Assembly (NCBI GenBank): GCA_021234155.1
Contig: JAJEKV010000108.1
Span: 2,813,850 to 2,877,849 of the forward strand
Reading direction: 5' to 3'
DNA from: Isoetes taiwanensis
Taxonomy: Eukaryota > Streptophyta > Lycopodiopsida > Isoetales > Isoetaceae
DNA length: 64,000 nucleotides
In this document: piece after piece, positions 45,785 to 56,570 of the stretch
How the letters are laid out: each line of letters begins with the position of its first letter
How positions within the stretch are numbered: the stretch's first letter is position 1
Notes under the pieces: generated by a model
The model's input: only the letters and a program-made list of their open reading frames with translations
Database searches by the model: none
What the model was told of the DNA's origin: nothing
Position numbers and translations under genes: made by a program

Positions 45785-47015
45785 ACTATAACCTTTTTAT
45801 ACTGTTTTTGTCGATGATGAGAGTTACAATGCTGCACTCTAAAATGATTCTCCTCAAGAGACCTCTGTCCTTTTCTTGTGGTGTGTTTCGATATCGTTTT
45901 TGCTTCTTTGCTGGCAAAAATTCCTAAGCAAGGTCCATCAAGCTGCCTTATTTTTTCTATAATTTGCCCTCATGAGCAGGTAGAATGCATTAGGTTAGGT
46001 AGAATGCATTAGGTTAGGTCAGGTTTAATCGTTCTTAGCGACATGTAATTATCAGATCCGTTGTCATTCTTCCTGAGACGTGTAATTATCAGAACCGTTA
46101 ATCATTCTTCAACCCATTTGTTTGAATATCTGTTGACTCTTGTAACCCATGACCTATATTCAAAACTTCAAAGTGGATAGGCATTGACGAACGTTTTATA
46201 TCGGATCATTCCCTATTCCCTATATGCTTCTCAAATACATAAGTCATAGGAGTGGTGTCTCCATCTTCCTTAGCAGTTTTATTGTATATATTTTGAGTTT
46301 TATTGTATATATTTTGAACAGACAAACCCTTCTATGACCCGTAATCTGTATTCTGAACATACAAATCCTTATGTGACTTCTAATCTGTCTATTTTTAATC
46401 CTTCACCTATGTGGAGTCTTCCACTTATGACATCTATAATCATTATGAATGTTAGAGCCCTCCCTTATTCTGTAGTGAGTATACACGCGATGAAGCAAAG
46501 CTGTCATTCTTTCATGTAAATCTTCTCTTAATTCGTCTGGCAAAGAAAAATCATCACGCATGTATGGATCACACTTGCAAGTGCAACTGTCCATGCAACT
46601 CTTTATATAACCGAGAAGTATACAATTGTGTTGTATTCGTATTTGTCATGATGAATTCTTCTTAATATTTTTCGTTGATATTAGGCTGCAATGGATACCA
46701 TTTTCCATTTTATTTTGCATGATGATATGGATCTAAAAATCCTTGTGAGTGATGAGGCGTTGTGGACTAACCCCTTAACGCACAGGAAAATGTCCAAAAA
46801 TATTAATTGCAAGCTTCTTCTATATGGTCTCCCAACACACAAAGTTCCTTGAATCCCATAATGAAGGGGAACCCCATATTTCCATTATCTTCTTCTCACA
46901 TCCATTTCATTTTCACATTTCATTTTCTTCATTTTTTCTATGCTTTTTGCTCATCATGCCCATGTTATAAGTTTCTTACCATGCTTCGTTTTATCCCCTC
47001 ACACATGTTTTTTTT
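45785..47015. repeat. Segmental duplication, copy B
   Basis: Partner of 43955-45030, with extra short duplications inside (TAGAATGCATTAGGTTAGGT twice at 45980-46020; GTAATTATCAGA twice at 46045-46095; TTTTATTGTATATATTTTGA twice near 46278-46320). Confidence 0.85.
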
Positions 47016-47893
47016 CCATTATTTTTTTTCTCAGATGACTCTTGGTTCATATTCTGCTTTGATTCTTATTCTCTCTCAAAATCTGCCACACAAATTGAAT
47101 AATGATGCAACTTGGTTCATATTCTGCTTTGATTCTTATTCTCTCCCAAAATCTGCCACACCAATTGAATGATGCTGGAATTTTCCGGAGTTAGAAAATC
47201 TACATCGCTTGGTGGCAAAAGTATGCCTCTAGCCAATTAAGCCGTTGAATGGTTTGTTCTGTGATTTTAGAAGCTTTAGAAGCGGTGAATTTGGTATGAT
47301 CTCTTTTTTCTAACCCCCTAACCTCTTCCATTGATAGAGTTCTCTAAACTCAGCTTTCTGAACTAAGTTAGGTGGAGGTAGAATTGCAGCTCGGACCCTC
47401 TGATCTTGGCTAGTTTGGCCTAAACTTCGAGGGCCTTGTTAATAGTTGCATCATGTTGTCAAACAATTTTCTCTCTCTTTCGGCAGCCTCTTTATCTTGC
47501 TTGGCATTGGAGTTGCAATTCCTTGAGTAGCTTGTTATTGTGCGTTTGCTCGATTTTTGTCTCTGCAACTTGCCCCATTATTTCTATATTCCTTGCCTTC
47601 GTATAATTTAACTCCCCAGGTTCTTGCTCTATCTCTAGGTTCTAGCCCAGGCCATTGCACTGGATAATTGAGACAATTGAGACGGAACTAATGATCACCA
47701 GAGAATGATACCTTTATATCCAATACTTAGAGCTATACAAAAGCACATACATATAATATAAAATCCACGATAGTTTCAATTGCAAAACACTCTGAATATT
47801 TACAAGCCACACCCATGATCAATCGGATTTGGCCTTGTCCAAGGTCACAAAGGAGGAGCCAGATAAGTTCTCTTCTATGAAATAAGTTCTCTT
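47016..47893. other. No recognisable gene
   Basis: A 48-base block (ACTTGGTTCATATTCTGCTT and following) is duplicated at 47039 and 47110. No motif-bearing frame. Confidence 0.4.
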
Positions 47894-48440
47894 CCTTTTG
47901 AGGCTACGTATGGTGTTAAACCTGACGTGTCTCACCTCTTTGGTTGTTTGGCTTTTGCTTACCAAGGGAAATTTTACAAAAGAGAGGAAAGCTTTCAGAT
48001 TGAGCACTTAAAGTTATTTTTATTAGGTATCAAGATAATATGAAAGCTTGAAGATGCTGTGATCCTGTTACCAAAAAGATCTTTTTATCAAGAAGTATGA
48101 CTTTTGTGGAAGATGCAATTTATTTTTGGTGATTTTTATCAACCCAATATGACAGTTTATGACAAGGATATCTGCAATCATCCAATCGGTTTCACATTGG
48201 TGGTCATCTCACAAAGTTCCACTATTAATACATATGATATTACTACTGATTCAACGAATGTTCCTTCTGCTGCTGTTCCTTTTTTTGATTTTCCACAACC
48301 AATGGTACCTGAACCAGCACATCCTATTGCTGAGTTGGTTAATCCATACATTGATTTTCAGCCTAATGATTATGAGTCTCCTGGCCTCTATGGTTCTCAA
48401 TAAACCACATGGTTTTTCCATGATGTTTTGAAATAACCTT
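47894..48440 (+). pseudogene. Copia integrase C-terminal remnant
   Basis: The frame at 47894 reads PFEATYGVKPDVSHLFGCLA followed by FAYQGKFYKREESFQ, the region after the integrase core in Ty1/copia (TPYEAWxGKKPDVSHLRVFG...). With shifts it continues as RCCDPVTKKIFLSRSMTFVE and then the open frame 48104-48403 (GDFYQPNMTV..., PMVPEPAHPIAELVNPYIDF), the Pro-rich linker before reverse transcriptase. Several frameshifts and stops; no reverse transcriptase follows. It is on the opposite strand from the copia element at 29-31 kb, and the parts do not overlap. Confidence 0.7.
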
Positions 48441-48506
48441 ATGACTTTTCATAATTTGCAAGCACATGGAAATATCGCTCCATTGTTTTACATAACCTTT
48501 ATGAAA

Positions 48507-48702
48507 AAGATGATAACTCATTTATCATGCATATACAACCTATATAAAGAGGTGTTTTATAAGCATGAATTGTCAGCTGAGCATATGAGAAACATCATAT
48601 CATTACTTTCACATGTTCCTTCATGGTCATAGAAGAAATAATAAGTTCTTTTATCTTGCATATACAACCTATATGACGAGATGTTTTATAAGCATGGATT
48701 AC
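48507..48702. repeat. Spaced direct repeat of about 47 bp
   Basis: TGCATATACAACCTATATAA and following (48520-48567) and TGCATATACAACCTATATGA and following (48656-48702) are about 90 percent alike, 136 bases apart. Confidence 0.75.
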
Positions 48703-48890
48703 GCTATTGATCCTTTATTGCTTTTCAAAATTAAGCAGATTGCAATTTCTCTTATGTGTGAATGATATAGAAACTTCAAGTGATCACAAAATAAGCAAAG
48801 AACAAACTAATAAACATATCTAGGGATCCATCAATACCGCTTTTCTCCTACAGTTTAAAAACAGGGTTAGTTATTAAATTTTCATAACCC

Positions 48891-49310
48891 AAAAAGTACA
48901 GGCTACGGATTGAGACAGGTAGATGGAAGCGGCCGCAATTGCCGCGAGAAGCAAAACTATGTACCTGTTGCCAGTTGCAGGTTATTGAAGATGAAAGCCA
49001 TACTCTTCTGAGTTGCCCTGCTTTTGAGATAGTCCGGAATCATTTTTTGACCTTAGCATTCCATTCCACGCTTCCACAACTTCTCAGAGCACCATCTGTG
49101 CATGACTTGGCATTATACATACTTGAGGTTGTAGATAAACGTCTGCAATTACTGAGCCCTCAGTAGTCATTATCTCCGCTTGTCTAGTATCATCATTACT
49201 GCAAAGGTTTTTCCCTTGAAAACCTTTCGAGGCAGGGGTTTTTTAATCCTAGTAGTAATGATTGTACTAGCCCATTGTGGACGTTAAAAAAACTATTCTA
49301 TTCTATTCTT
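48891..49310 (+). pseudogene. LINE C-terminal zinc-knuckle remnant and 3' tail
   Basis: The frame runs YRLRIETGRWKRPQLPREAK then LCTCCQLQVIEDESHTLLSC and PAFEIVRNHF. It has the RxETGR ... C-CxxC ... ED-H-LL-CP pattern found at the C-terminus of many non-LTR reverse transcriptases. The stop is at 49164-49166. The 3' region ends GTGGACGTTAAAAAAACTAT and TTCTA pentamers (about 49278-49310), the same tail as at 486-533 (minus) and 53830-53922. It is a 5'-truncated copy of an active-looking family. Confidence 0.75.
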
Positions 49311-51540
49311 TGAGGTCGGCGCTTATGTGGTTTTCTCGAGAAGTGTTTGGAGTGTTTTTTTTATGAAATCAATGTTAAGATTCTATTTATTAGTACACTT
49401 TTACAAATTTTAAATAAATATCAATATGAAAGCACTTCTCACACTCTAATTATAGGCACTTGACTTTGAATAAAAGACTGCATTATCGTAGTATTTAAAA
49501 GGAATGCATATTCGATAACAAAGATGAAATAACAATTATTTGGCTAATACGCGTAGCAAAGCAACTTTTAGTCATGTCCTTGTTTGCAACCTCTCCACCT
49601 ATGTGTCACAACAAACGCATGATTATGCTTATCATCCCTCAAATAGTATTATCCATTATTGTCAAGCATAAGTTGGAGCACGTGTAAGTGAGGATCTGTT
49701 GAAGTAGCACATGTATTTATCCCTAATTGATATTTATCGAAATGAACCATCCCCCAATTACACAAAGAATGTATTGCATTTGTGCTATTGACTTTTGTGT
49801 ATTACCAATAGAAGAAGCTCTTACACGATCTTAGTGTTGCATTGCAGGCGTCAGTTAAGTCAAGCTATTAGAAGCCTAAGTAATCACAAAGGCCTAAATA
49901 ATTTCACATTTGCGTTTTTGCCATGCCAACCTTCAAAAGCATAATTTGGATGCTAACACTTGCACTTGTAATTGTGTTTCTTTTAGATGTCAATGTATGC
50001 GTCAACAATTTATGAAACGCTACAGTAAACTTGGTGATAGTTTATAAACTTTTCAAAAAAATAAATTATTCAAATACATCCAAGAAATAGTATCAAATAC
50101 AACAATAGACATATAGACATGAGAGAAACAATTAGAAATCTGGTTCCATCCTTAAGAAAATTAGAACCGCTCCAAAAAATAGTGCAGAGATTCTAACTTG
50201 CTAGTTCACCTGCCTGTGCTATCTTCAACAAAAGTTTCCGTAGAAAGCCAAGAAATTTATTTACTTTTTTAAAGTACAGAGAATGTTTATGATGAACACG
50301 GTAACTGATTTACATTTCTGATGGTAGAAACAAATGATGTAATATATCATAACTCATACAATGTGCTTCTTTGGGCTGAATAATGGTCTCCCTCTCCCTT
50401 GTGTAGAAAGCTGAAATATAAGATAAGACAAGTAGAGAGATTTTAGCAGGTCTACGCTGCAAATATAAGATAAAACAAATGGAGAAATTAAAAATTCTGT
50501 ATTTGCATGTCTGCAATAACAAACTCGCTGGAATGTGAAGCTCAATCTCAGTCTGCTTATTTTTAGTTGTCTGTGGGCACATGTATGCTATCCCATAAAC
50601 AATGTAATGCATTGTCCAAATGTAGCACTTTGCCATGGAGAAGTAGTCATTAGGCACTGCACTGCTTCCTGCCCCAAGATTTCTAGTTAGTCATGATAGG
50701 AACCCATAATAACTGTTGACATGTTCAAATGGCATGTTTTACCCAGATCTATGTAATCTCATTTTAATACCAAAAAAATTATTAAGGTGATTTCCCTTGG
50801 GACAATAATAATACATTGGCACAAATGTATATATAGAGTTAGATTTGGATGCGAAAGAATCTTCTGCTTACAAATAAACCATCCAGTACCTTAGTGGTCT
50901 GATATGAACTCAAAAAGTTAGGCAAGAAGAGTTGTATGGCTTTTGGCATGTGTTGCAAGTTTGCAATACCTACGGGAAGCTGAAGAACCCTGAAGGTGAA
51001 GAAGGCCCACTGTGTATAATCCAGGAGCTTTGCTTTTGCAATAGCTAAGGCTTACCAAATTCAAAGGTATTTTGGCAACAAAAACTCTGTTGCATAGTCC
51101 CTGAGCAGAGGCGCATAGAAAGAAGGAAAGGTATTCTGCTAAAGCAACTGTCTGTTTCTATAAAGAAGAAAAAGAGTTTACCTTAAGGTTCCTTTTTGCT
51201 TCCCGACATTCCGTTGTTGATTCAAAAAAGTAGACAATTACATCTTCATATAAAGCTGAAGCAAGCATTTCGAAACTGGAAAATGCAAAACAGAATGTAA
51301 GGTGAAGTTAAATCACAGAATCGGAGGCCTTGCCGCAGCCTGTTAATGCCCAAAAAAGGAAATTTTTTTTACCTTCAGCTTTGTTTGCTTCAAGGATCCT
51401 ATGTTCCAACAACTCATTTGCAAACAGAAAGCACATACACACAAAAAAGTAAGTAGATGGAAACCCTGTGCCGGAATATGAGGGATGGGTAAACCGGTTC
51501 GAAACCGACTGCTCTTGCAATTTAGGGCAAGATTCAAGGA
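49311..51540. other. No recognisable gene
   Basis: AT-rich. Frames at 50310-50657 and 51308-51537 (both minus) lack motifs. Confidence 0.4.
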
Positions 51541-52053
51541 AGGATTTTAAACTATGGCGAGTTCATGCTCTATTTCCATCATTTTTTCTTGATCAATTTG
51601 CATGCTCTATTTCCATCATTTTTTCTTGAACGGTGCCGTTCAAGGTTCCGAGTCAGAATATCCATGCTTGTAAATCTTAAACCCGATTCTATTTTGAAAC
51701 GTAGCCTTTATCACAACACCTGAATATTCTGAACGGTACCGTTCATGCATTGATGCGCCAAAATCTCTTAGCTAATCCAAAATTTGTAAATCTTAAACCC
51801 GATTCTATTTTGAAACGCAGCCTTTACACAATACCTGAATATTCTGAACGGTACCGTTCATGCATTGATGCCCCAAAATCTCTTAGCTAATCCAAAATTT
51901 GCCTTTGCATAGCCGATGTTTCAAGTTTCTATAGCACCTAAACTTTTTGAACAATACCAAGTACATTTTTTAGGCTCCGAATTTAAATTAGTTTATATGA
52001 GTACTCTTTGCCTTCACTGTAGATTTGAACACAGATTTATCAACGGTACCGTT
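51541..52053. repeat. Tandem repeats with the palindrome GAACGGTACCGTTC
   Basis: A unit of about 115 bp (TGTAAATCTTAAACCCGATT ...) occurs twice (51669-51784 and 51785-51899). Each carries GAACGGTACCGTTC (51731-51744 and 51846-51859). One-base variants lie outside the tandem pair: GAACGGTGCCGTTC at 51628-51641 and AACGGTACCGTT at 52042-52053. A shorter duplication (CATGCTCTATTTCCATCATT) lies at 51563 and 51601. Confidence 0.9.
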
Positions 52054-52099
52054 AATGATTTGATGCTCCGTTAACAATTTATTTTGGGTGTTAATCTTA

Positions 52100-52745
52100 A
52101 TGCAGACAAAGGTTATGTACTTCACCCGAAAGAATGTTGATTACAAAGGTGCAGTCTATGAGCGCATGAAAGCTCCTTTAAGAAAAGCTCGTGAGCCTAA
52201 GAGAACAATAAATCAAACTCAGATAACAACACTTAGTTTATGATTATTGACACAAATATGGTCTCAAAGGCTGCTAATGGGGGCACAACTGTGGCCACAC
52301 AGGGGACTAATGATTACATATTGAGGAACATGATGAGCCACATAATGAAGATTGGCTACTCTAGTTAATGGTGCAACCGCGAGGATGATAATGTAGTAAC
52401 AATTGTGCATCATTTGAGATGAAGAAACACTATTTTGTTTCCAAGCAAAGGAATGGCATGTTTAATAATGAGAAATCAGTCCAGTTTATGGATTTCCATT
52501 TTCTACCCTCCAGACTCATTGATGTTAGATCTAGTTCCAGGTGTTGGTTCATTTATGGAGGCCTGCACTATTCGTGGTAGACATTATTATGGCTGGGGGC
52601 ATAATCAAGGCATGTATAATGATGTTAAAGGACAATCAGCTCTCTTACAAACATGCAAATAATCATGATAAGACTTTGGAAGAGCATGCTATTGAAGGCA
52701 TTTCTGCAAATGTAATTGGGCAGGACATTACAGTCGAGGAATGAA
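52100..52745 (+). pseudogene. DNA-methyltransferase-like sequence, broken copy 1
   Basis: The recognisable part begins at about 52420 with KKHYFVSKQRNGMFNNEKSV followed by QFMDF. After a shift, DSLMLDLVPGVGSFMEACTI and RGRHYYG follow (frame 52435-52662); after another shift, LSYKHANNHDKTLEEHAIEG to a stop near 52742. EKxVxFMEF..., a run of Ser/Pro, then (V/M)LDxxxGVGSFMEA and RGRxxxGxExDxxMY fits the end of permuted (beta-class) N4/N6 amino-methyltransferases (PF01555-like): substrate helix, then the SAM-binding motif I DPFxGxG, then the acidic end of the next strand. Here DPFSG has become DLVPG. It cannot be translated whole. Upstream, 52100-52400 is broken coding-like sequence without a recognised motif. 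Confidence 0.5.
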
Positions 52746-53093
52746 GAACCAAACGACTAGTTTGTGTTTGGTAAAATATTAAATGAGCAACTTAAATTCG
52801 ATAATCTAGAAGGTTCTCTATCAGGAATTAGTTTTGCTTGGTTCTGTCATCACGTTTTATGCAGCTGAGGCTTACCATTTGTAGGTTGATTGAGATTTTA
52901 TGCGAGGTTTTCCTCCGTCACATTTTGTAATGATAACCTTTGCCGAATATTATGTAAGGTTTTCATCTGCTATAGATACTTATGTATCTATAGCATTGCC
53001 TACTTATGGTCTATAACATCCTACTTATGGTCAATAGATACCATAAGTAGAGCATCTATAAGATAACTCATCACTGCCATTGCAAATTTATGT

Positions 53094-53716
53094 ATGGATG
53101 AGAATGGTTTTTTCATAGTCATATGCACGGATGATCAGCTAGCTAATATCGATTTCAATGCAAAGAAAAGAAATTTGCAAAGAAGGAGATTGTACCATAT
53201 ATACAGTTCCACACCGTTTGACGTTATTTTAGATGAGCTTGGTACCATGAACAATAATCACCTTTGCTTATCACTGTATTCTAGAGCAGGCCTTAAAACA
53301 CCAAAGATCTCTAAGAATGTCTTCAGCAGTGCAGACCTTAGTCAGCATGCATCAACAATTGTGCATCACTTGCCAGATGAAGAAAAGTTATTTGTGTCCA
53401 AGAAAAGAAATGATAGGTCCAATCTTGAGAAATCAGTCTGTTTTATGGAGTTCATTGTATCTAGCTTTTCCCCGACAAATTCATTGGTGTTCCCGGTGTT
53501 GGTTCACTTATGGAGACATGTGCTATTCGTGGTAGACATTATTATGGCCTAGAGCAAGATCGAGACATGTATGACGATGTTAAAGACAATATGTTGTCTT
53601 ACAAACACGCAAACAATGATGATAGAATAGTTAAAGAACATGCCATTGAATACATTTCTGCAAATGAAGATGAGGCAGACATTATGGCCGAGGATGTGGA
53701 TGAACCAGATGACTAG
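53094..53716 (+). pseudogene. DNA-methyltransferase-like sequence, broken copy 2
   Basis: The longer copy. Frame 53094-53552 reads LCLSLYSRAGLKTPKISKNV, ASTIVHHLPDEEKLFVSKKR and NLEKSVCFMEFIVSSFSPTN then SLVF. One base shift near 53490 gives GVGSLMETCAIRGRHYYGLE followed by QDRDMYDDVKDNMLSYKHAN, then a Glu/Asp-rich tail (EDEADIMAEDVDEPDD) and a stop at 53714-53716. Copy 1 preserves the D of motif I that is missing here; copy 2 preserves GLEQDRDMY where copy 1 has GWGHNQGMY. The target would be DNA cytosine-N4 or adenine-N6 if it were intact. N4-type enzymes are known from bryophyte germ cells, but whether this belongs to that host family or to a mobile element cannot be told. The catalytic (S/D/N)PP(Y/W) motif IV was not found upstream in either copy. 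Confidence 0.5.
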
Positions 53717-53829
53717 TTGGTATTTGATTTTTAATTATTTTATGTCCTTTCATTCTTGTTGCAGCTATTTAACTGACTGATCTGCCATTTGCAATAGTAT
53801 GCTGCCACCTTATGCAACCAAAGCAGCAT

Positions 53830-53922
53830 ACTAGCCCATTGTACTAGCCCATTGTATGGGTCCCATGACCTATTGGTCTTCGTGGACGTTAAAAAAACTA
53901 TTCTATTCTATTCTATTCTATT
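53830..53922 (+). repeat. 3' tail of the (TTCTA)n LINE family
   Basis: TGTACTAGCCCATTGTATGG to CGTGGACGTTAAAAAAACTA, then four to five TTCTA pentamers. It follows methyltransferase-like copy 2 by about 110 bases. Confidence 0.75.
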
Positions 53923-54908
53923 GACTCACCAATTTTGATCCCAGCAAAAAAGAGGATAAGACGGTGTATTTATGTTGATGATGAGGTAGATGAAGAATGA
54001 CATGGATTGATTACGAATACTTTGAACTTAGTAGTTTATTACCCTGTTAAAACATATTATCTACAAAAAACTTACAAGCTTAATTTCACAAGAACATTGG
54101 TTCCTATCTTGCAGTTTTGTTGTATTAGGTTTCTCCATTTCATGTGAGTTTCTTCCTCTACTACATTTTGAAGTTGATAATCACTGTTAGGTTTTATGTG
54201 ATGTGCTAATCAATCTTCTTCAACTACTTGACAATGAAGCTTTTTTCCGCAATTTATGTTGTCTCAAACTCAAGTTAAATGATCACATAGCTAGAGCAGC
54301 AAACATAAGTATTGTGCAAACTTAATCTCTGAAATTTACTGTTTAGAGCATGTTGTGCATGCATGTGTTAGCTCTTTAATTTTATGTAATGATTGCTTTT
54401 TCCATCAGATCACATTGTCATCTTCAGCATGCCATGGTTATTTCGGGGCTAGGCTATCAGGCCGTTGTTGAAAATTAAGGCCTAAAAGGGGTTAGCAACA
54501 ATACTCCCGTTACCAATGCAAACCCACATTGTCATTTGCATGGCCTATGTCCTAACCTCATTTTTTTGAGAAAAACACCCAAAACACTTCGGCCCCCTTT
54601 ACCTTTTTTACTGATTCTTGTCGTTACTTAAACTAGACTCTTTACTCTTTTCAGCAGCCTTAGATCACACAAATCTGAGTTATATTAAGAGGGTTACGAC
54701 CTTTCAAAGTCGGCCTATCTTTTGCTTCTATAGCTACGAACTTCATAAACTAACATAAATTAGTTTTCTTTCAAGCATGATTCTACATCTAATTCCATCT
54801 CTCAATATATGAGTTGTATGAAAGTCTCAAGATCGATGCTGTTACCTGCATATTACCTTCTGACCGAAACTTCGCCAATTCCTTGCAGTATCTATAAACT
54901 CGAACCTA
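53923..54908. other. Probable interior of a decayed LTR element, no gene recognised
   Basis: No motif-bearing frame. The right end adjoins a primer-binding site, so the nearest few hundred bases may be its leader and gag region on the minus strand. Confidence 0.35.
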
Positions 54909-55139
54909 GCTCTAATACCATGTTGCGAATAGAAAAAGCAAGGAAGTAAGAGACGCAGCAAAACAGAGAAAAAGAGAGAGCAGAACTTAATCCCAAAACG
55001 AATTATTCATTCATATAAAGAGAGCATGTTCTTATATAAAATGAGGGCTAAAAGGCAAAAGCCCTTTTCGCTCGTTTGAGCCAAATATAGACAAAAGGTC
55101 AAGGTCGTAGAACATGTATAAATAGGACACATTCCAACA
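54909..55139 (-). mobile_element. LTR with primer-binding site (second copia-type element, partial)
   Basis: 54921-55139 starts TGTTGCGAAT and ends ATTCCAACA: 219 bp with TG...CA ends and the inverted terminal TGTTG/CAACA. Just left of it, on the minus strand, TGGTATTAGAGC (54909-54920) is a one-base variant of the tRNA-Met primer-binding site. A TATTTATA box lies about 20 bases into the LTR on the minus strand. No second LTR is seen in the window. Confidence 0.75.
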
Positions 55140-56570
55140 CTTGATTCCCTGCAAGTTTGGCAAAAATGTATATAGAAAAGGAGAGAGTAGGGGTTAGTTT
55201 AGGTATGTGCCAACAAAACATCATGGCAAAACTTTTATTCCGAACACGGCATCAGCTGGCACGGAATTTTTTTGCTTTGAGCAGAAGCAGGCTTTTGTGC
55301 AGCATCTTTCAAAACTTATGTTATTAAAGTTAAGAAACTATGGTATCATTATGGGGACCAAATGTATAGGGCTAGTGAGAGGTATATGCTCTATACAATC
55401 GGTCTAATTATGGACTATAAATGGTTCATGCTTAATTATATTCGTATCTTTCAAATAATACATTACTTCGATATGAAAATAGAGAGTTATATTGCAAAGG
55501 AAGGCCCGCATTCATGAAAAATATAGTGTACATGAAAGATGACCTACTTGTAACATTATCCTACTAAAACTATAATGCTTTGTAGCAGCAATGGATGTAC
55601 GAGTTTTATACTAGTAAAAAATAAACATGTTTCTCCATATTTTTTTGCAAGAAAGCCACACAACCTATATAGGGGACCTATATGTATGTCCCTTGTCATA
55701 TTTTTACCATTTGGAATGCTTATTTGGAGAAATATAGCGTGTTCTCTACAAAGCTGAGAAAGACGCGTCAAAGGAAGGAAGGAAGGAAGGAAGGAAGGTC
55801 ATATGGTTTAATTTTTTATTCTTATACTAACTTCATGATCTTTACTTTCATTCATCAATAAACATCACTAGCTAGTAAATGATGAGTTTTCAGCCTATAA
55901 TTTTGGAATTAACTCAATTTTTTAACCTCTAATATGTTAATCCTATAGCTGCACATCATCTTTAAATCTAGTTAATTGCATGGTTAAACCCTAATTACAT
56001 TATATGCAAGTTGATAGAGTAATTCTCTATGTAGATATAAGAAGAATGCATCATTCGTTACCCTCGTGATACTTAGAGGTGGTGATTTTGGAGCATTTTA
56101 ACATATAATTTTGTCCTAAATTCTATAAAGAAAATTCTCTATTAGATTTTGAAGTTGATATAACTTATGAACACTCCAAAAAAACATAAGATTTTACATC
56201 ATAGAGTTAAGAACCTATGGCCACAAGAATTAAGCCAAAACTTGCAATAATAAGAGAGAAATAATTCCTAAACTGCAAGCATCGGTTTTGAACAAAATAA
56301 AGTTTGCCGGCTTCCACGGACGTTAGATGATAGCAATCAAAGCTAAAGGCCTGTTTATGCTAGGAAAATCCAAGAATGCAGTTCTGGACTGTTGCAGAAA
56401 CTGTCAAATTCTCTAATATTTGAACAATCACTACAACATATAAGTGAGTTCACTGGTCTTGAAATTCTCAAAGATCATTAAGAATCGAGTAAAGATTGAT
56501 ATGGTGGCGTTACATCGCAAAATTGAAACTTCTATTCTCATATATATTCGTTTAAGTGGCAGTCGGTCAA
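55140..56570. other. No recognisable gene
   Basis: Contains a (GGAA)n microsatellite at 55771-55798. Short frames without motif. Confidence 0.4.

Noticed and set aside
49535-49565. ACGCGTAGCAAAGCAAC as a possible Helitron hairpin
   Set aside because: No stem and no CTRR in the correct position.
51480-51530. GGTTCGAAACC resembling a tRNA B-box
   Set aside because: No A-box at proper distance and no cloverleaf could be drawn.
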